Both the position numbers and the translations under genes were made by a program. From the NCBI GenBank assembly GCA_964369235.1, contig CAYJEQ010000019.1, positions 1 to 35,571 of the forward strand: DNA of 35,571 nucleotides. The letters are read 5' to 3'. Below are positions 1 through 7,903 of this stretch, in pieces. Position 1 is the stretch's first letter; each line of letters starts with the position of its first letter. The DNA is from CAYJEQ01 sp964369235. Lineage in GTDB: Bacteria > Bacillota > Clostridia > Oscillospirales > Ruminococcaceae. The notes beneath the pieces were generated by a model. The model searched no databases and was not told where the DNA came from. It saw nothing but the letters and a program-made list of their open reading frames with translations.

Positions 1-10
1 TTTTTAATAT

Positions 11-97
11 ATTTTTGGGGGGGCACGCCCCGGCCGGGGGGGTGGTTATGCCACCCCACATAATTTTATCCTAATATTTGATAAGGAACCTAATATT
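11..97. repeat. GC-rich hairpin, partial copy of a dispersed intergenic repeat
   Basis: This short stretch is far richer in G and C than its surroundings. It holds a perfect 7-bp stem (39-45 with 51-57, loop of 5). The sequence after the stem (about 55-90) resembles 3192-3215, and its phrase TATTTGATAAGGAAYCTAA is nearly repeated at 8470-8488. I read it as the right end of a repeat family whose two ends are conserved while the hairpin in the middle varies. The left end is at or beyond the window edge, so its full extent is unknown. Confidence 0.45.
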
Positions 98-162
98 TGT
101 TATAGGTAGTTTTTTGTTGCAGGATTAAGGTGTATTTAATTTACTAAATAGGGGGATATGCA

Positions 163-1236
163 GTGACAAGATTTAGAAATTCTCGTGTACAGAGTATGGT
201 AGTAGGGATAGCATGTGTAATAATAGGTGGATTTTTTCTACTGGTAGGGGGACTATGGCTATATGCAAAGATACAGGGGCCCATTCCCAGTAGCCAGATA
301 AATTCCTATGAACTATCTGGGAAGTATGTGATTTTACAGCAGGTAGAAAACCTTAGATATGGTGATATACCTAGGTATAGGGTGATGATAGACGCACAGT
401 TTGCTGATGGGGTACATAAGGTTTATTATAATGTAGATGAGGAAGAGGAAATAGTCCTTAGGGCTACGGTGGCAATGGGTGGCAGTATAGCCAGTGAGCA
501 AACAGGGGCAACCAGCCTTATGGATAATGGCAGTATAGTATTCTATGAAGGTAGCATAGGTACGGCCATGGGTAGACATAGTGGTCAGTCAGGTATGATA
601 ATGCTGGGGATAGGGACTTTTACCACTGGATTAGGGTTGATGTTTTTAATAAGTGCTCTAAGGCTAAAGTTGGAGGAAAAGTACCGTCCTATAGAGGATT
701 ATCCACAGTATGAGGAGGTTTTTGCAAACCCACCAGCCTTTGAGAATGTGTGGTTATGGGATCACTATCTAATAATACTAGAGGATAAAAAGGTAATACG
801 ATATAATTATCAAAATATCGTGTGGCTTTATGCCAGAGAGAAGAAAACCGAGGGGATACCTATCTATATTATTGGTTTAGGAGATAGAGAGGGTAACCAC
901 AAGGAGATAATTATGGATACCTCATACACTGCTGGGTATATTATGATGATATTAGCAGGGATTATTCAGAACTTTGTGCCTGGATATAGTGAGGATATAT
1001 ATGATGAATATCTAGGTAATCCTGAGGATTTCTTAGGTAAAACCTATAACCCAGCTGTAAATATACCTAAGTGTTATGACTTTGCTAGGGATTATAAGGA
1101 GATATATGAGGAAATAGCTGAAATAAATAGAAATAACACTAAATATAAAAAGAAACTTAGGGCTAGGGCAGTGGTAATGTGTGGTGGTATTATATTTATA
1201 TTAGGTATATTGTTAGTATTTATAATAAATTTGTAG
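163..1236 (+). CDS. Membrane protein of unknown function, three predicted helices
   Basis: A 357-residue protein starting at GTG after a GGGGGAT-type SD; the ATG five bases upstream runs into a stop after two codons. Hydrophobic segments lie at about residues 12-34, 143-165 and 336-355. The segment between helices 1 and 2 is probably extracytoplasmic and beta-rich. The segment from about 170 to 330 is acidic and tyrosine-rich and probably cytoplasmic. The C-terminal helix follows a lysine/arginine cluster (residues 328-336), in keeping with a positive inside. I recognise no catalytic motif or named family. It stands alone before a terminator. It may belong to one of the uncharacterised Firmicutes membrane families (DUF). 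The gene call is secure; the function is unknown. Confidence 0.85.
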   Translation: MTRFRNSRVQSMVVGIACVIIGGFFLLVGGLWLYAKIQGPIPSSQINSYELSGKYVILQQVENLRYGDIPRYRVMIDAQFADGVHKVYYNVDEEEEIVLRATVAMGGSIASEQTGATSLMDNGSIVFYEGSIGTAMGRHSGQSGMIMLGIGTFTTGLGLMFLISALRLKLEEKYRPIEDYPQYEEVFANPPAFENVWLWDHYLIILEDKKVIRYNYQNIVWLYAREKKTEGIPIYIIGLGDREGNHKEIIMDTSYTAGYIMMILAGIIQNFVPGYSEDIYDEYLGNPEDFLGKTYNPAVNIPKCYDFARDYKEIYEEIAEINRNNTKYKKKLRARAVVMCGGIIFILGILLVFIINL

Positions 1237-1285
1237 TGTAAAGGCAATTATAATATTAATTAGATATTAAATTTATTTATAATTA

Positions 1286-1322
1286 AAAGAGTAGATATAA
1301 TTGTAAATTATATCTACTCTTT
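1286..1322. terminator. Strong AT-rich hairpin after the membrane protein gene
   Basis: A perfect 17-bp stem (1286-1302 with 1306-1322) with a 3-base loop lies 50 bases after the stop codon. The T tract after it is weak on the plus strand, so it may act as a terminator or as an mRNA end-protecting hairpin. Confidence 0.55.
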
Positions 1323-1585
1323 AATATTATATAGATTATGCACATAGGCAAGCTTGTTGGTGGAATTATTATAGCACCAATGCATATAATAATTAGCAAA
1401 TTGTGATTATTTTTGTTAAGGAAAAACCACTTGTAATATATCCTAAGTGGTGATAAAATAATAAAAATTTGACCCCTAACAAGGGATACATGCTGAGTAA
1501 AAGTCAGCTTCATTAGCATATAGGTATATTGATTTTGAGCCTTAGATATTAAGGTGATAAACAAGTAGAAAGGAATGGATTTATT
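1323..1585. other. Intergenic region upstream of guaB, nothing recognised
   Basis: About 260 bases without a convincing gene. There is a small hairpin (1492-1496 with 1504-1508) and the start signal AGAAAGGAATGG just before guaB. I looked for a purine or ZTP riboswitch core and a PurR-like box and could not identify either. The promoter of guaB must lie here but I could not place it with confidence. Confidence 0.4.
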
Positions 1586-3067
1586 ATGAGTAAAGTAAAC
1601 ACAAATGTAGGAGAAAAATTTCTAAAAGAAGGCCTTACATACGATGATGTACTATTAATTCCTGCAAAGAGTGATATACTACCAAAGGACTGTAACATCT
1701 CAACAAGATTAGCTAGAGATATCTATCTAAACACTCCAATTATTACAGCAGCTATGGACACAGTAACTACAGCACCTATGGCAATAGCTATTGCTAGAGA
1801 AGGTGGTATCGGTGTAATTCATAAGAATATGTCCATTGAAGAACAGGCTGATGAAGTAGATAAGGTTAAGCGTTCAGAAAACGGTGTTATTGTAAATCCA
1901 TTCTACCTATCTCCAGAGCATTTTGTATTTGATGCTGATGAGTTAATGGGTAAGTATAAAATCTCTGGTGTGCCTATCTGTGAAGAAGGTAAACTAGTTG
2001 GTATTCTAACTAACCGTGACCTACGCTTTTTAAATGATTTTAACACAAAGATTAAAGATGTAATGACTAAGGATAACCTAATTACAGGCTCTGTAGGCAC
2101 AACAATGGCTGAAGCACAGGAAATCCTAAGAAAAAATAAAATAGAGAAACTTCCAATTGTTGATGGTGACTTTAAACTAAAGGGACTAATCACAATTAAA
2201 GATATTGAAAAAGCAGTACAGTATCCTAACTCTGCAAGAGATAAGGGAGGCAGACTACTTTGTGCAGCAGCTATCGGTGTAACAGGTGATGTTATGGAGA
2301 GAGTAGCAGCTCTAATGGAAGCACAGGTAGATGCACTGGTACTAGACTCTGCTCATGGACATAGTGCAGGCATTATGGAGTGTGTAAGAAAGATTAAAGC
2401 AGCATATCCAGAGGTGGCACTAATTGCTGGTAATGTAGCAACAGCAGCAGCAACTCGTGATCTAATCGAAGCTGGCGCAGACTGTATTAAGGTTGGTATC
2501 GGCCCTGGTTCTATCTGTACAACTCGTGTAGTTGCAGGTATCGGTGTACCACAGATAACAGCAGTATATGACGCTTGTTGCGAAGCAGCAAAGCATGGTA
2601 TTCCAGTTATTGCTGATGGTGGTCTAAAATACTCTGGTGATATTGTTAAGGCACTGGCTGCAGGAGCTAATATGGTAATGCTAGGATCTCTACTAGCTGG
2701 TTGTGAAGAAGCACCAGGTGAGAGAGAAATCTATCAAGGTAGAAGCTTTAAGGTTTACCGTGGAATGGGTAGTGAAGGCGCTATGGCTAAGGGTAGTCAG
2801 GATAGATACTTCCAAGCTGATAGCAAGAAATTCGTTCCAGAAGGTGTAGAAGGTCGTGTTCCTTACAAAGGCCCACTAGCTGACACAGTTTACCAGTTAA
2901 TCGGTGGTCTTCGTGCTGGTATGGGTTACTGTGGTTGTGAAACAATTGAACAGCTTCATGAGAAAGCACAGTTTGTTAAGATTACAGGTGCTGGTCTAAA
3001 GGAAAGCCATCCACATGATATCTACATTACTAAGGAAGCACCAAACTACTCTATAAATCCTCAGTAA
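1586..3067 (+). CDS. guaB: Inosine-5'-monophosphate dehydrogenase
   Basis: Catalyses the NAD-dependent oxidation of IMP to XMP, the committed step of GMP synthesis, in the cytoplasm as a tetramer. The 493 residues match the usual bacterial length. A TIM barrel is interrupted at about residues 95-210 by two CBS domains, the regulatory Bateman module. The catalytic loop reads GIGPGSICTTR with Cys311 as nucleophile. The mobile flap carries the Arg407-Tyr408 pair (SQDRYFQ), which activates water, followed by EGVEGRVPYKG. The start is the ATG preceded by AGAAAGGAATGG. It is a single-gene unit closed by a strong terminator. All key residues are present, so the assignment is secure. Confidence 0.98.
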   Translation: MSKVNTNVGEKFLKEGLTYDDVLLIPAKSDILPKDCNISTRLARDIYLNTPIITAAMDTVTTAPMAIAIAREGGIGVIHKNMSIEEQADEVDKVKRSENGVIVNPFYLSPEHFVFDADELMGKYKISGVPICEEGKLVGILTNRDLRFLNDFNTKIKDVMTKDNLITGSVGTTMAEAQEILRKNKIEKLPIVDGDFKLKGLITIKDIEKAVQYPNSARDKGGRLLCAAAIGVTGDVMERVAALMEAQVDALVLDSAHGHSAGIMECVRKIKAAYPEVALIAGNVATAAATRDLIEAGADCIKVGIGPGSICTTRVVAGIGVPQITAVYDACCEAAKHGIPVIADGGLKYSGDIVKALAAGANMVMLGSLLAGCEEAPGEREIYQGRSFKVYRGMGSEGAMAKGSQDRYFQADSKKFVPEGVEGRVPYKGPLADTVYQLIGGLRAGMGYCGCETIEQLHEKAQFVKITGAGLKESHPHDIYITKEAPNYSINPQ

Positions 3068-3103
3068 TAAGAGTTTAACAGCAGTTAACTAAGTAAAATA
3101 TTT

Positions 3104-3148
3104 ATAGCGAAATATCTGGGTAATACCTTGATATTTCGCTATTTTTTT
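3104..3148 (+). terminator. Rho-independent terminator of guaB
   Basis: A perfect 13-bp stem (3104-3116 with 3130-3142), 13-base loop, followed by seven T. It lies 37 bases after the guaB stop. Confidence 0.93.
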
Positions 3149-3161
3149 CATCTTAAGTATT

Positions 3162-3217
3162 TAGGTTATATATCAATTGTTGGGACAGTGCCCTATATAA
3201 TTTCACCCCAACATTTG
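3162..3217. repeat. Dispersed intergenic repeat with variable central hairpin
   Basis: The left end GGTTATATATCAATTGTTGGG is nearly identical to 26380-26401 (one base different over about 20) and related to 7688-7708. The core is a small GGGAC/GTGCCC hairpin, and the right end (about 3190-3217) resembles 55-90. The same ends with different cores point to one repeat family. Confidence 0.5.
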
Positions 3218-3357
3218 GGAAAAAAACAGTATTTAGAGGAAAAGCTTAAGGGAAAGAATCTAGCTGATTATCTGTGATATCATAAATATCTGTAGTAATC
3301 TACTTATGTAGTGGGTTATAGGAATAGCATGGAGGTATTATGAATTTTATAAAATAA

Positions 3358-3457
3358 ACAAACCATTGTAGGGACAAGTTTGTCTGTTCTTTGTAAATAG
3401 TGCTTATGATTGTGCTTTTGTCCACTGGGTAGACTATGTCCCTACAGGTTAGTTTGT
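3358..3457. repeat. MITE-like element with inverted ends
   Basis: The two ends form an inverted repeat: TGTAGGGACA at 3367-3376 against TGTCCCTACA at 3437-3446, extended outward by ACAAACCA against TAGTTTGT. About 60 unrelated bases lie between. A TGTAGGG-type end is, from memory, common in small non-autonomous elements of Clostridia. No transposase is present. Confidence 0.45.
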
Positions 3458-3489
3458 GGATTTTTATTTAAAGGGATATCCACTTTCAG

Positions 3490-3672
3490 TTATAGAGATA
3501 GTTTTCCTAGTAGACTATCATTTACTTCCTTTGCTCTAAGATCTTGATGGACAAAGGAGCCTTTCCCAGCCCTACCTAAAGCAGAGGAGGTAAAAGCCAC
3601 TACACATTCAGGATTATTACCCAGTGCTGAGCCCATACCTAAGGGGATTTCTGGCAATGTATTCTTACCCAT
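3490..3672 (-). CDS. Small protein of unknown function, 60 residues
   Basis: A 60-residue minus-strand gene starting MGKNTLPEIPLGMGSALGNN. The LPEIPLGxGxALxxN opening resembles a family of small Clostridia proteins of unknown function that I know as hypothetical proteins starting MALPEIPLGFGMALAQN; this is recognition from memory, not a search. The start is supported by GGAAAGGAATG 12 bases upstream, the same initiation context as guaB and yaaL. The whole leader (3684-3792) is a copy of the structured leader found before yaaL and uxaB. It is not part of the sdaAA unit, whose own terminator-like hairpin lies between. No transmembrane segment. The leader and family resemblance make it likely to be real despite its size. 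Confidence 0.6.
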   Translation of the reverse strand: MGKNTLPEIPLGMGSALGNNPECVVAFTSSALGRAGKGSFVHQDLRAKEVNDSLLGKLSL

Positions 3673-3683
3673 AGCATAATCAT

Positions 3684-3792
3684 TCCTTTCCTAAAGTTCT
3701 GTGTTATTTTCTCGTGGTTTTCTTATGAGAAAATTTCCTGTGTCACAATGACCGAAAACCGCAAAACCTATCTTTGAAAATTTGTTTCAAAC
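3684..3792 (-). promoter_or_regulatory. Structured leader element, copy A
   Basis: On the minus strand this stretch starts with a TTTGAAAC/GTTTCAAA region and continues with GGTTTTGCGGTTTTCGGTC. It then has a stem ATTTTCTC/GAGAAAAT and ends at the SD GGAAAGG of the 60-residue gene. It aligns along most of its length with 29621-29727 upstream of uxaB and, without the third stem, with 7813-7896 upstream of yaaL. Confidence 0.6.
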
Positions 3793-3906
3793 TAAAGTCC
3801 TGCTTTTCTAAAATTAGGATATATTACCCTAAATCTATCATGTGCAGGATTTTACTATTTATCCTATTTGTTTTGATATTATAATAAAAATCCCAGTAAA
3901 TTAATT

Positions 3907-3947
3907 TAGGGCATATTCTCCCACTGATGTAAAGAGAATATGCCCTA
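3907..3947 (-). terminator. Hairpin after sdaAA
   Basis: A perfect 14-bp stem (3907-3920 with 3934-3947) lies just beyond the sdaAA stop in the minus-strand direction. The sequence after it is AT-rich but the T tract is interrupted. Confidence 0.65.
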
Positions 3948-3960
3948 GTATTTATGAAAA

Positions 3961-4878
3961 TTATTTATGCTTAGATTTACTACAGCCAACACAGGTTACA
4001 GTGTCTGCTTCATCACCAAAAACCTGTTTAAATAGTCGCTGTCCTGTTGGAGTTGCAGCAATACCACCCTGTGCTGTTTCCTTTAGCGATGGGTGCATTG
4101 CGTCACCTACTCGCTTCATTGCAGTGATTACCTCGTCAACAGGAATAGGATTTTTTACCCCAGCCAGTGCCATTTCAGCAGCAGTTAGCGCATTAGTAGC
4201 GCCAGCAGCATTACGCATTACACAGGGGATTTCCACCAGCCCAGCTACAGGATCACAGACCAGCCCCATCATATTAACTAAGGCAATGGACACTGCTTCC
4301 TCCACCATGTTAACATCACCACCAGCAAGCTCCACAGCTAGGGCAGCAGCCATTGCAGAGGCAGAGCCGATTTCAGCCTGACATCCACCCTCAGCACCGG
4401 ATACACTAGCCATATTAGCAATAACCATACCTACAGCAGCTGCAGTAAATATTGCCATTACTGAGTCTTCTTCGCTGTAATTATACTTTTCCTTTAGGGA
4501 GAATAACACAGCTGGCAATACACCACAGGAGCCAGCTGTAGGGGTTGCAACAATCTTACCCATAGAGGCGTTGTACTCTGCCACTGCCAGTGCATAGGCA
4601 ATAGCTTTGCTATTTACCCCACCAACTAGGCTATTTGCTATAGTATTAACTCGGTATCCATCCCCACCAGTTAAGCCACTGGTAGAACGGATATCTTTAT
4701 CTAATCCCTTAGTTATAGACTCCTCCATAACTAGGTAGCTTTCCTTCATTGTTTGGTAAAGCTCATCTTCCCTACACTCCATGGCTACAGCTTGCTGTTT
4801 CATAACTACTGTGGAGATTTTCTCCCCTGTTTCCCTAGCTACAGCTACTATATCACCAAATGATCTATATGAATCCAT
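3961..4878 (-). CDS. sdaAA: L-serine dehydratase, iron-sulfur-dependent, alpha subunit
   Basis: Forms, with sdaAB, the oxygen-sensitive enzyme that deaminates L-serine to pyruvate and ammonia using a [4Fe-4S] cluster. The 305 residues match the usual alpha-subunit length. Conserved family stretches are visible: SGLTGGDG (67-74), ATPTAGSCGVLPA (111-123), GAEGGCQAEIG (161-171) and GLVCDPVAGLVEIPC (205-219). Cys118, Cys166, Cys208 and Cys219 include the cluster ligands. The C-terminus adds a CVGC tail (296-299) of unknown role. The start ATG has AGGAGG ten bases upstream. It lies 172 bases downstream of sdaAB on the same strand, with a repeat between them. Confidence 0.96.
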   Translation of the reverse strand: MDSYRSFGDIVAVARETGEKISTVVMKQQAVAMECREDELYQTMKESYLVMEESITKGLDKDIRSTSGLTGGDGYRVNTIANSLVGGVNSKAIAYALAVAEYNASMGKIVATPTAGSCGVLPAVLFSLKEKYNYSEEDSVMAIFTAAAVGMVIANMASVSGAEGGCQAEIGSASAMAAALAVELAGGDVNMVEEAVSIALVNMMGLVCDPVAGLVEIPCVMRNAAGATNALTAAEMALAGVKNPIPVDEVITAMKRVGDAMHPSLKETAQGGIAATPTGQRLFKQVFGDEADTVTCVGCSKSKHK

Positions 4879-4916
4879 AATGATAGTTCCTCCTATTTAT
4901 GTTATATAAGGCATAA

Positions 4917-5040
4917 TGTAAAAGTAATAAGTAATAGTTAATAAGTAGGGGATTTTGCTAAGGCAAAATATATCTAATATGTGAAAAAGCCACTCCTACA
5001 CTCTTCACTATTACCCAGCCAATGAAATTGGCTGTATAAA
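4917..5040 (-). repeat. Intergenic repeat of the GTAATAAGTAATAGTTAATAAGT type
   Basis: The stretch between sdaAB and sdaAA contains AAAAGTAATAAGTAATAGTTAAT, CTTCACTATTAC and a perfect hairpin at 5016-5034 (8-bp stem, 3-base loop). Its parts align, in opposite orientation, with 15345-15530. I read both as copies of one degenerate MITE-like element. Its presence separates sdaAB from sdaAA without an obvious promoter for sdaAA. Confidence 0.5.
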
Positions 5041-5050
5041 TTTATAAATC

Positions 5051-5710
5051 CTATAAAGGCAGTACAATAGTACAGTCGCTTACATTGTTAATCCCTAGGA
5101 TTTTCTCCCTTAATACTTCATCTGCCTTGCCATCTACCTCAAGGGTCATAATAGCATTTCCACCTTTTTTGTCCCTAGAAAGAGTTAGATTACCAATATT
5201 AAGGTCATACTCAGCTACTGTACCTGTTACATCAGCTACTACACCTGTTTTATCTAGGTGGGGGATTATAATGGTGGTGCTTTGTCCAGAGAAGGACACA
5301 TTATGTCCGTTAACTTTATTAATCTGAATATTGCCTCCACCTATAGAAGCTCCCTGTAACTCAATGGTTTTGCCAACTTCATCTTCTAGGATAATTACCA
5401 CTGTATTAGGGTGGGCATTATCTAAGTTTGTCGGGATAAACTCTATATCAAGACCTATTTCCTTACATTTCTCTAGGCTTGTCCTAATACCAGCATCATC
5501 AGGCTTCATGCCCAGTATGCCTGCTGCCAGTGCCTTGTCAGTACCATGGCCTTTGTAGGTTTCAGCAAAGGAGCCATGTAGCAAAATTTTAGCTTTTTTA
5601 GCTATACTGCCCAGTAGGGAGCCAGCTATTAATCCTATTCTCACTGCGCCACCTGTGTGGGAGCTAGAGGGGCCTATCATAATAGGTCCGATTATATGAA
5701 AAACATTCAT
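5051..5710 (-). CDS. sdaAB: L-serine dehydratase, iron-sulfur-dependent, beta subunit
   Basis: Partner of sdaAA in the [4Fe-4S] L-serine ammonia-lyase. The 219 residues begin with the signature IGPIMIGPSSSHTGGAVRIG, the substrate and phosphate-like binding loop of the beta domain, followed by HGSFAETYKGHGTD at about 45-58. The C-terminal 70 residues (from about IIIPHLDKTGVVADVT) form an ACT domain, typical of this subunit. The start ATG follows AAAGAAAGGA by a short spacer. pgeF lies upstream on the same strand with 76 bases between, so pgeF-sdaAB-sdaAA may be co-transcribed; that is inferred from spacing only. Confidence 0.95.
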   Translation of the reverse strand: MNVFHIIGPIMIGPSSSHTGGAVRIGLIAGSLLGSIAKKAKILLHGSFAETYKGHGTDKALAAGILGMKPDDAGIRTSLEKCKEIGLDIEFIPTNLDNAHPNTVVIILEDEVGKTIELQGASIGGGNIQINKVNGHNVSFSGQSTTIIIPHLDKTGVVADVTGTVAEYDLNIGNLTLSRDKKGGNAIMTLEVDGKADEVLREKILGINNVSDCTIVLPL

Positions 5711-5786
5711 GTTAGTTCCTTTCTTTTAGGCTATGGGCTACTGTCACAGCCATAAAATAAATATATTTATATATGGGTAATGTTTT

Positions 5787-6548
5787 TTATCTTATGATTA
5801 TCCCTGAATTCATCCTGCCTGTTCGCCCATCTTCCTTCCTATAGGAGAAAAATCTATCTAGGCTACAGCCTGTACATTCAGAGGATATCTCTATATTTTT
5901 TACCCCTAACTCAGCTAGTACATCATGGTTTATTTTTTTAAGATCTATATAGTATTTGCCATTATCCATAGCTTTACTATATAGTTCTATATTAAATCCA
6001 GCCTCACTAAAAGCCTTGTAAACATCTTTTCCAGTTTCAAAACAACACTGGCTAATACCAGGGCCGATAACAGCTCGTATATTAATAGCCTCACTGCCAA
6101 AATTCTCCATCATAGCTTTTACAGCATTGCCACCACATTTTAGCATTGTGCCCTTCCAACCACAGTGTGCCAGCCCCACAACCTGATTTACTGGATCATA
6201 TAAAATAACTGGAATACAGTCTGCATATCCTGTAGTAAGTAGTAGGTTTTTCTGATTGGTTACTACACCGTCAAAATCCCCAGGATTATACTCACTGCCC
6301 TGGGGCATGGAGGAGATTACACAGATGTCATTGCCATGAACCTGATTAAGCCTAACTTCACAGCTGTCTTCAGCGCCGATTTCACAGCGCACTCGTCTGC
6401 GATTTTCTATAATATTTTCCTCAGTGTCGCCAGTTTTTCCTCCTAGGTTTAAAGAGGAAAGTCTACCACTGCTAACACCACCTGTTCTGGTGGTAAAATA
6501 TGCAGTAACTAACTTATCGTCACCGAAATATCTAATTAAATCTAACAT
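5787..6548 (-). CDS. pgeF: Purine nucleoside phosphorylase/adenosine deaminase of the YfiH (laccase-domain) family
   Basis: A 253-residue protein of the DUF152/YfiH family. Members act on purine nucleosides (phosphorolysis and adenosine deamination) and were once called polyphenol oxidases. Escherichia coli YfiH/PgeF has also been linked to peptidoglycan editing. The metal-site residues are in place: His71 (LNQVHGND), Cys111 (GYADCIPV) and His128 (LAHCGWKGT). A longer reading frame exists upstream. I chose the ATG at 6548 because AAGGAATGGTC precedes it at 13 bases, as in several other genes here; the upstream ATG at 6560 sits too close to that SD. A TTGACA promoter lies 30 bases upstream. 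Family call secure, physiological role open. Confidence 0.9.
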   Translation of the reverse strand: MLDLIRYFGDDKLVTAYFTTRTGGVSSGRLSSLNLGGKTGDTEENIIENRRRVRCEIGAEDSCEVRLNQVHGNDICVISSMPQGSEYNPGDFDGVVTNQKNLLLTTGYADCIPVILYDPVNQVVGLAHCGWKGTMLKCGGNAVKAMMENFGSEAINIRAVIGPGISQCCFETGKDVYKAFSEAGFNIELYSKAMDNGKYYIDLKKINHDVLAELGVKNIEISSECTGCSLDRFFSYRKEDGRTGRMNSGIIIR

Positions 6549-6579
6549 ATAAATGACCATTCCTTGCCTTTCTTTTACT

Positions 6580-6607
6580 TTGATAGTGCTATAAATTATT
6601 TTGTCAA
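6580..6607 (-). promoter_or_regulatory. Sigma-A-type promoter of pgeF
   Basis: On the minus strand, TTGACA (6607-6602) and TATCAA (6585-6580) are separated by 16 bases. The pgeF SD follows shortly after. Confidence 0.6.
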
Positions 6608-6720
6608 TACAAAAGCTCAACAACTATTTTTAGGATTTATTATCAGCTAATTATAACATAGTTTAAATAAGCAGGTCAAACCACCTTTTTAACTAATATT
6701 AAAGAAAAATAATAGCAATA

Positions 6721-6749
6721 TTGCTTTAAAATTACTTCTGTGTTAAAAT
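6721..6749 (+). promoter_or_regulatory. Sigma-A-type promoter of the AraC-type regulator gene
   Basis: TTGCTT (6721-6726), 17-base spacer, TAAAAT (6744-6749). Confidence 0.55.
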
Positions 6750-6764
6750 ATTTTATGTAATAAA

Positions 6765-6782
6765 AACTATAATATTATAGTT
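6765..6782. promoter_or_regulatory. 18-bp perfect palindrome between promoter and regulator gene
   Basis: AACTATAATATTATAGTT reads the same on both strands and lies just downstream of the predicted transcription start. It could be an operator. AraC proteins more often bind direct repeats, so its function is uncertain. Confidence 0.35.
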
Positions 6783-6805
6783 AATGGGTATGAGGTGGTA
6801 GAATT

Positions 6806-7651
6806 ATGTATGTAAATTTTACGGATTTTGTTTCTAAACTTGATTCAGATCAGCTTTCTGAGTTTTTTGAATCGGCTCATATAAATATAATAGGCTATGG
6901 CAGTTGGAAGGAAACCAATGTTAAATCTATGGAAAAATTTATCCTGTCCTCCTTTCAGCTAACCCGTATAGATAAAGGCACTGCCATTATTAAGGTGGGA
7001 GATAAAGAAACCAGATATGAAACCAATAGCCTGTTTTTATACAAGCCCTTTGAGCTTTATTCTGCCTACTCAGTAGGGGAAGAGCCACTGGAGTATAGTT
7101 ATATATGTTTTGATATATATCCCTTTGCCACTAGATATAAACTAGAACAACAATCGGATATACTAAAACCTACAAAACAAGATGATATATCTGCCCAGAT
7201 GTCACAGTTACAGTTTAAAAAGATTAAGGACATGGGAGAGAAAAAAGTCCCAGGTACTGCTTTTATAATTAAACTAGCTTTAATTGGTATGCTTAGTCAG
7301 ATTATTTCAAATAACACCATAGAGGAAACACCTCTAAGAAATGAAAAAGAGCTGTTAAGCCTTATCCACCAAGCTATAAAATACACCCATGAGCATCTTT
7401 CTGACCCTATAAAATTAGGTGCAATTTCCAGATATTTAGGGGTAAGTGACAGTCTACTAACTAAATCTTTTCAGAAAGCTGTCCATACCTCCCCAGCGAA
7501 ATTTCTAACCCAGTATAAAATAGGTATTGCAGAGCAGTATATACGCAGTGGTAAATACAGTATAGATGAGATTTCTCATATGCTGGGGTACTCCTCCAGC
7601 TCCCACTTTAGGACTACCTATAAAAAGATACTAGGAAAAAATCCACAGTAG
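6806..7651 (+). CDS. AraC-family transcriptional regulator
   Basis: A 281-residue cytoplasmic regulator. The N-terminal part (about 25-130) is beta-rich with a YKPFELYSAYSVGEEPLEYSYICFD stretch typical of the AraC cupin-like ligand domain. The C-terminal 95 residues hold the double helix-turn-helix: LGAISRYLGVSDSLLTKSFQKA for the first motif and YSIDEISHMLGYSSSSHFRTTYKKILGKNP for the second, the usual family signature. GAGGTGG provides the SD. It is followed by a terminator, so it is a single-gene unit, and its target genes cannot be read from the context. A sugar ligand is common in the family but is not shown here. Confidence 0.92.
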   Translation: MYVNFTDFVSKLDSDQLSEFFESAHINIIGYGSWKETNVKSMEKFILSSFQLTRIDKGTAIIKVGDKETRYETNSLFLYKPFELYSAYSVGEEPLEYSYICFDIYPFATRYKLEQQSDILKPTKQDDISAQMSQLQFKKIKDMGEKKVPGTAFIIKLALIGMLSQIISNNTIEETPLRNEKELLSLIHQAIKYTHEHLSDPIKLGAISRYLGVSDSLLTKSFQKAVHTSPAKFLTQYKIGIAEQYIRSGKYSIDEISHMLGYSSSSHFRTTYKKILGKNPQ

Positions 7652-7687
7652 GCTTACAGTTATTAAAATATTTATAAATATTATTTT

Positions 7688-7729
7688 GGTTATATAGCAA
7701 TTACTAGGTTAAGTGCTATATAACCTTTA
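7688..7729 (+). terminator. Terminator of the AraC-type regulator gene
   Basis: A perfect 12-bp stem GGTTATATAGCA/TGCTATATAACC (7688-7699 with 7714-7725) followed by TTTATTT. Its left arm resembles the left end of the repeats at 3162 and 26380, so the terminator may derive from that repeat family. Confidence 0.8.
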
Positions 7730-7812
7730 TTTATCCCCAGTGCATAATACAGGTCATATTATCCCATGATTTAATCATATAATTCTTTAATAGTAATGTT
7801 TGTAGGAGGATA

Positions 7813-7896
7813 GTTTGAAAGAAAGTTTCAAACATGGGTTTTGTGGTTTTGGGTCATTATAACACCTAAAAACACAAAACACCTAGAAAGGAATGA
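7813..7896 (+). promoter_or_regulatory. Structured leader element, copy B
   Basis: The hairpin GTTTGAAA/TTTCAAAC (7813-7820 with 7826-7833) is followed by a longer imperfect hairpin in which GGTTTTGTG (7837-7845) pairs with CACAAAACACC (7874-7884). The loop region GGGTCATTATAACACC is shared almost exactly with copy C (29660-29675). The element ends directly at the SD AGAAAGGAATG of yaaL. It lacks the third stem seen in copies A and C. Confidence 0.6.
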
Positions 7897-7903
7897 GGAT
7901 TAT

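Noticed and set aside
1283..1564. Minus-strand ORF of 93 codons upstream of guaB
   Set aside because: It runs across the hairpin at 1286-1322, has no SD, and its composition is typical of AT-rich non-coding sequence.
1323..1585. Purine or ZTP riboswitch before guaB
   Set aside because: A metabolic leader would make sense here, but I could not find the conserved cores or the matching pairings of either class.
4001..4381. Plus-strand ORF of 126 codons
   Set aside because: It lies opposite sdaAA, which is a complete and well-conserved gene; the ORF is the mirror of its alanine-rich coding sequence.
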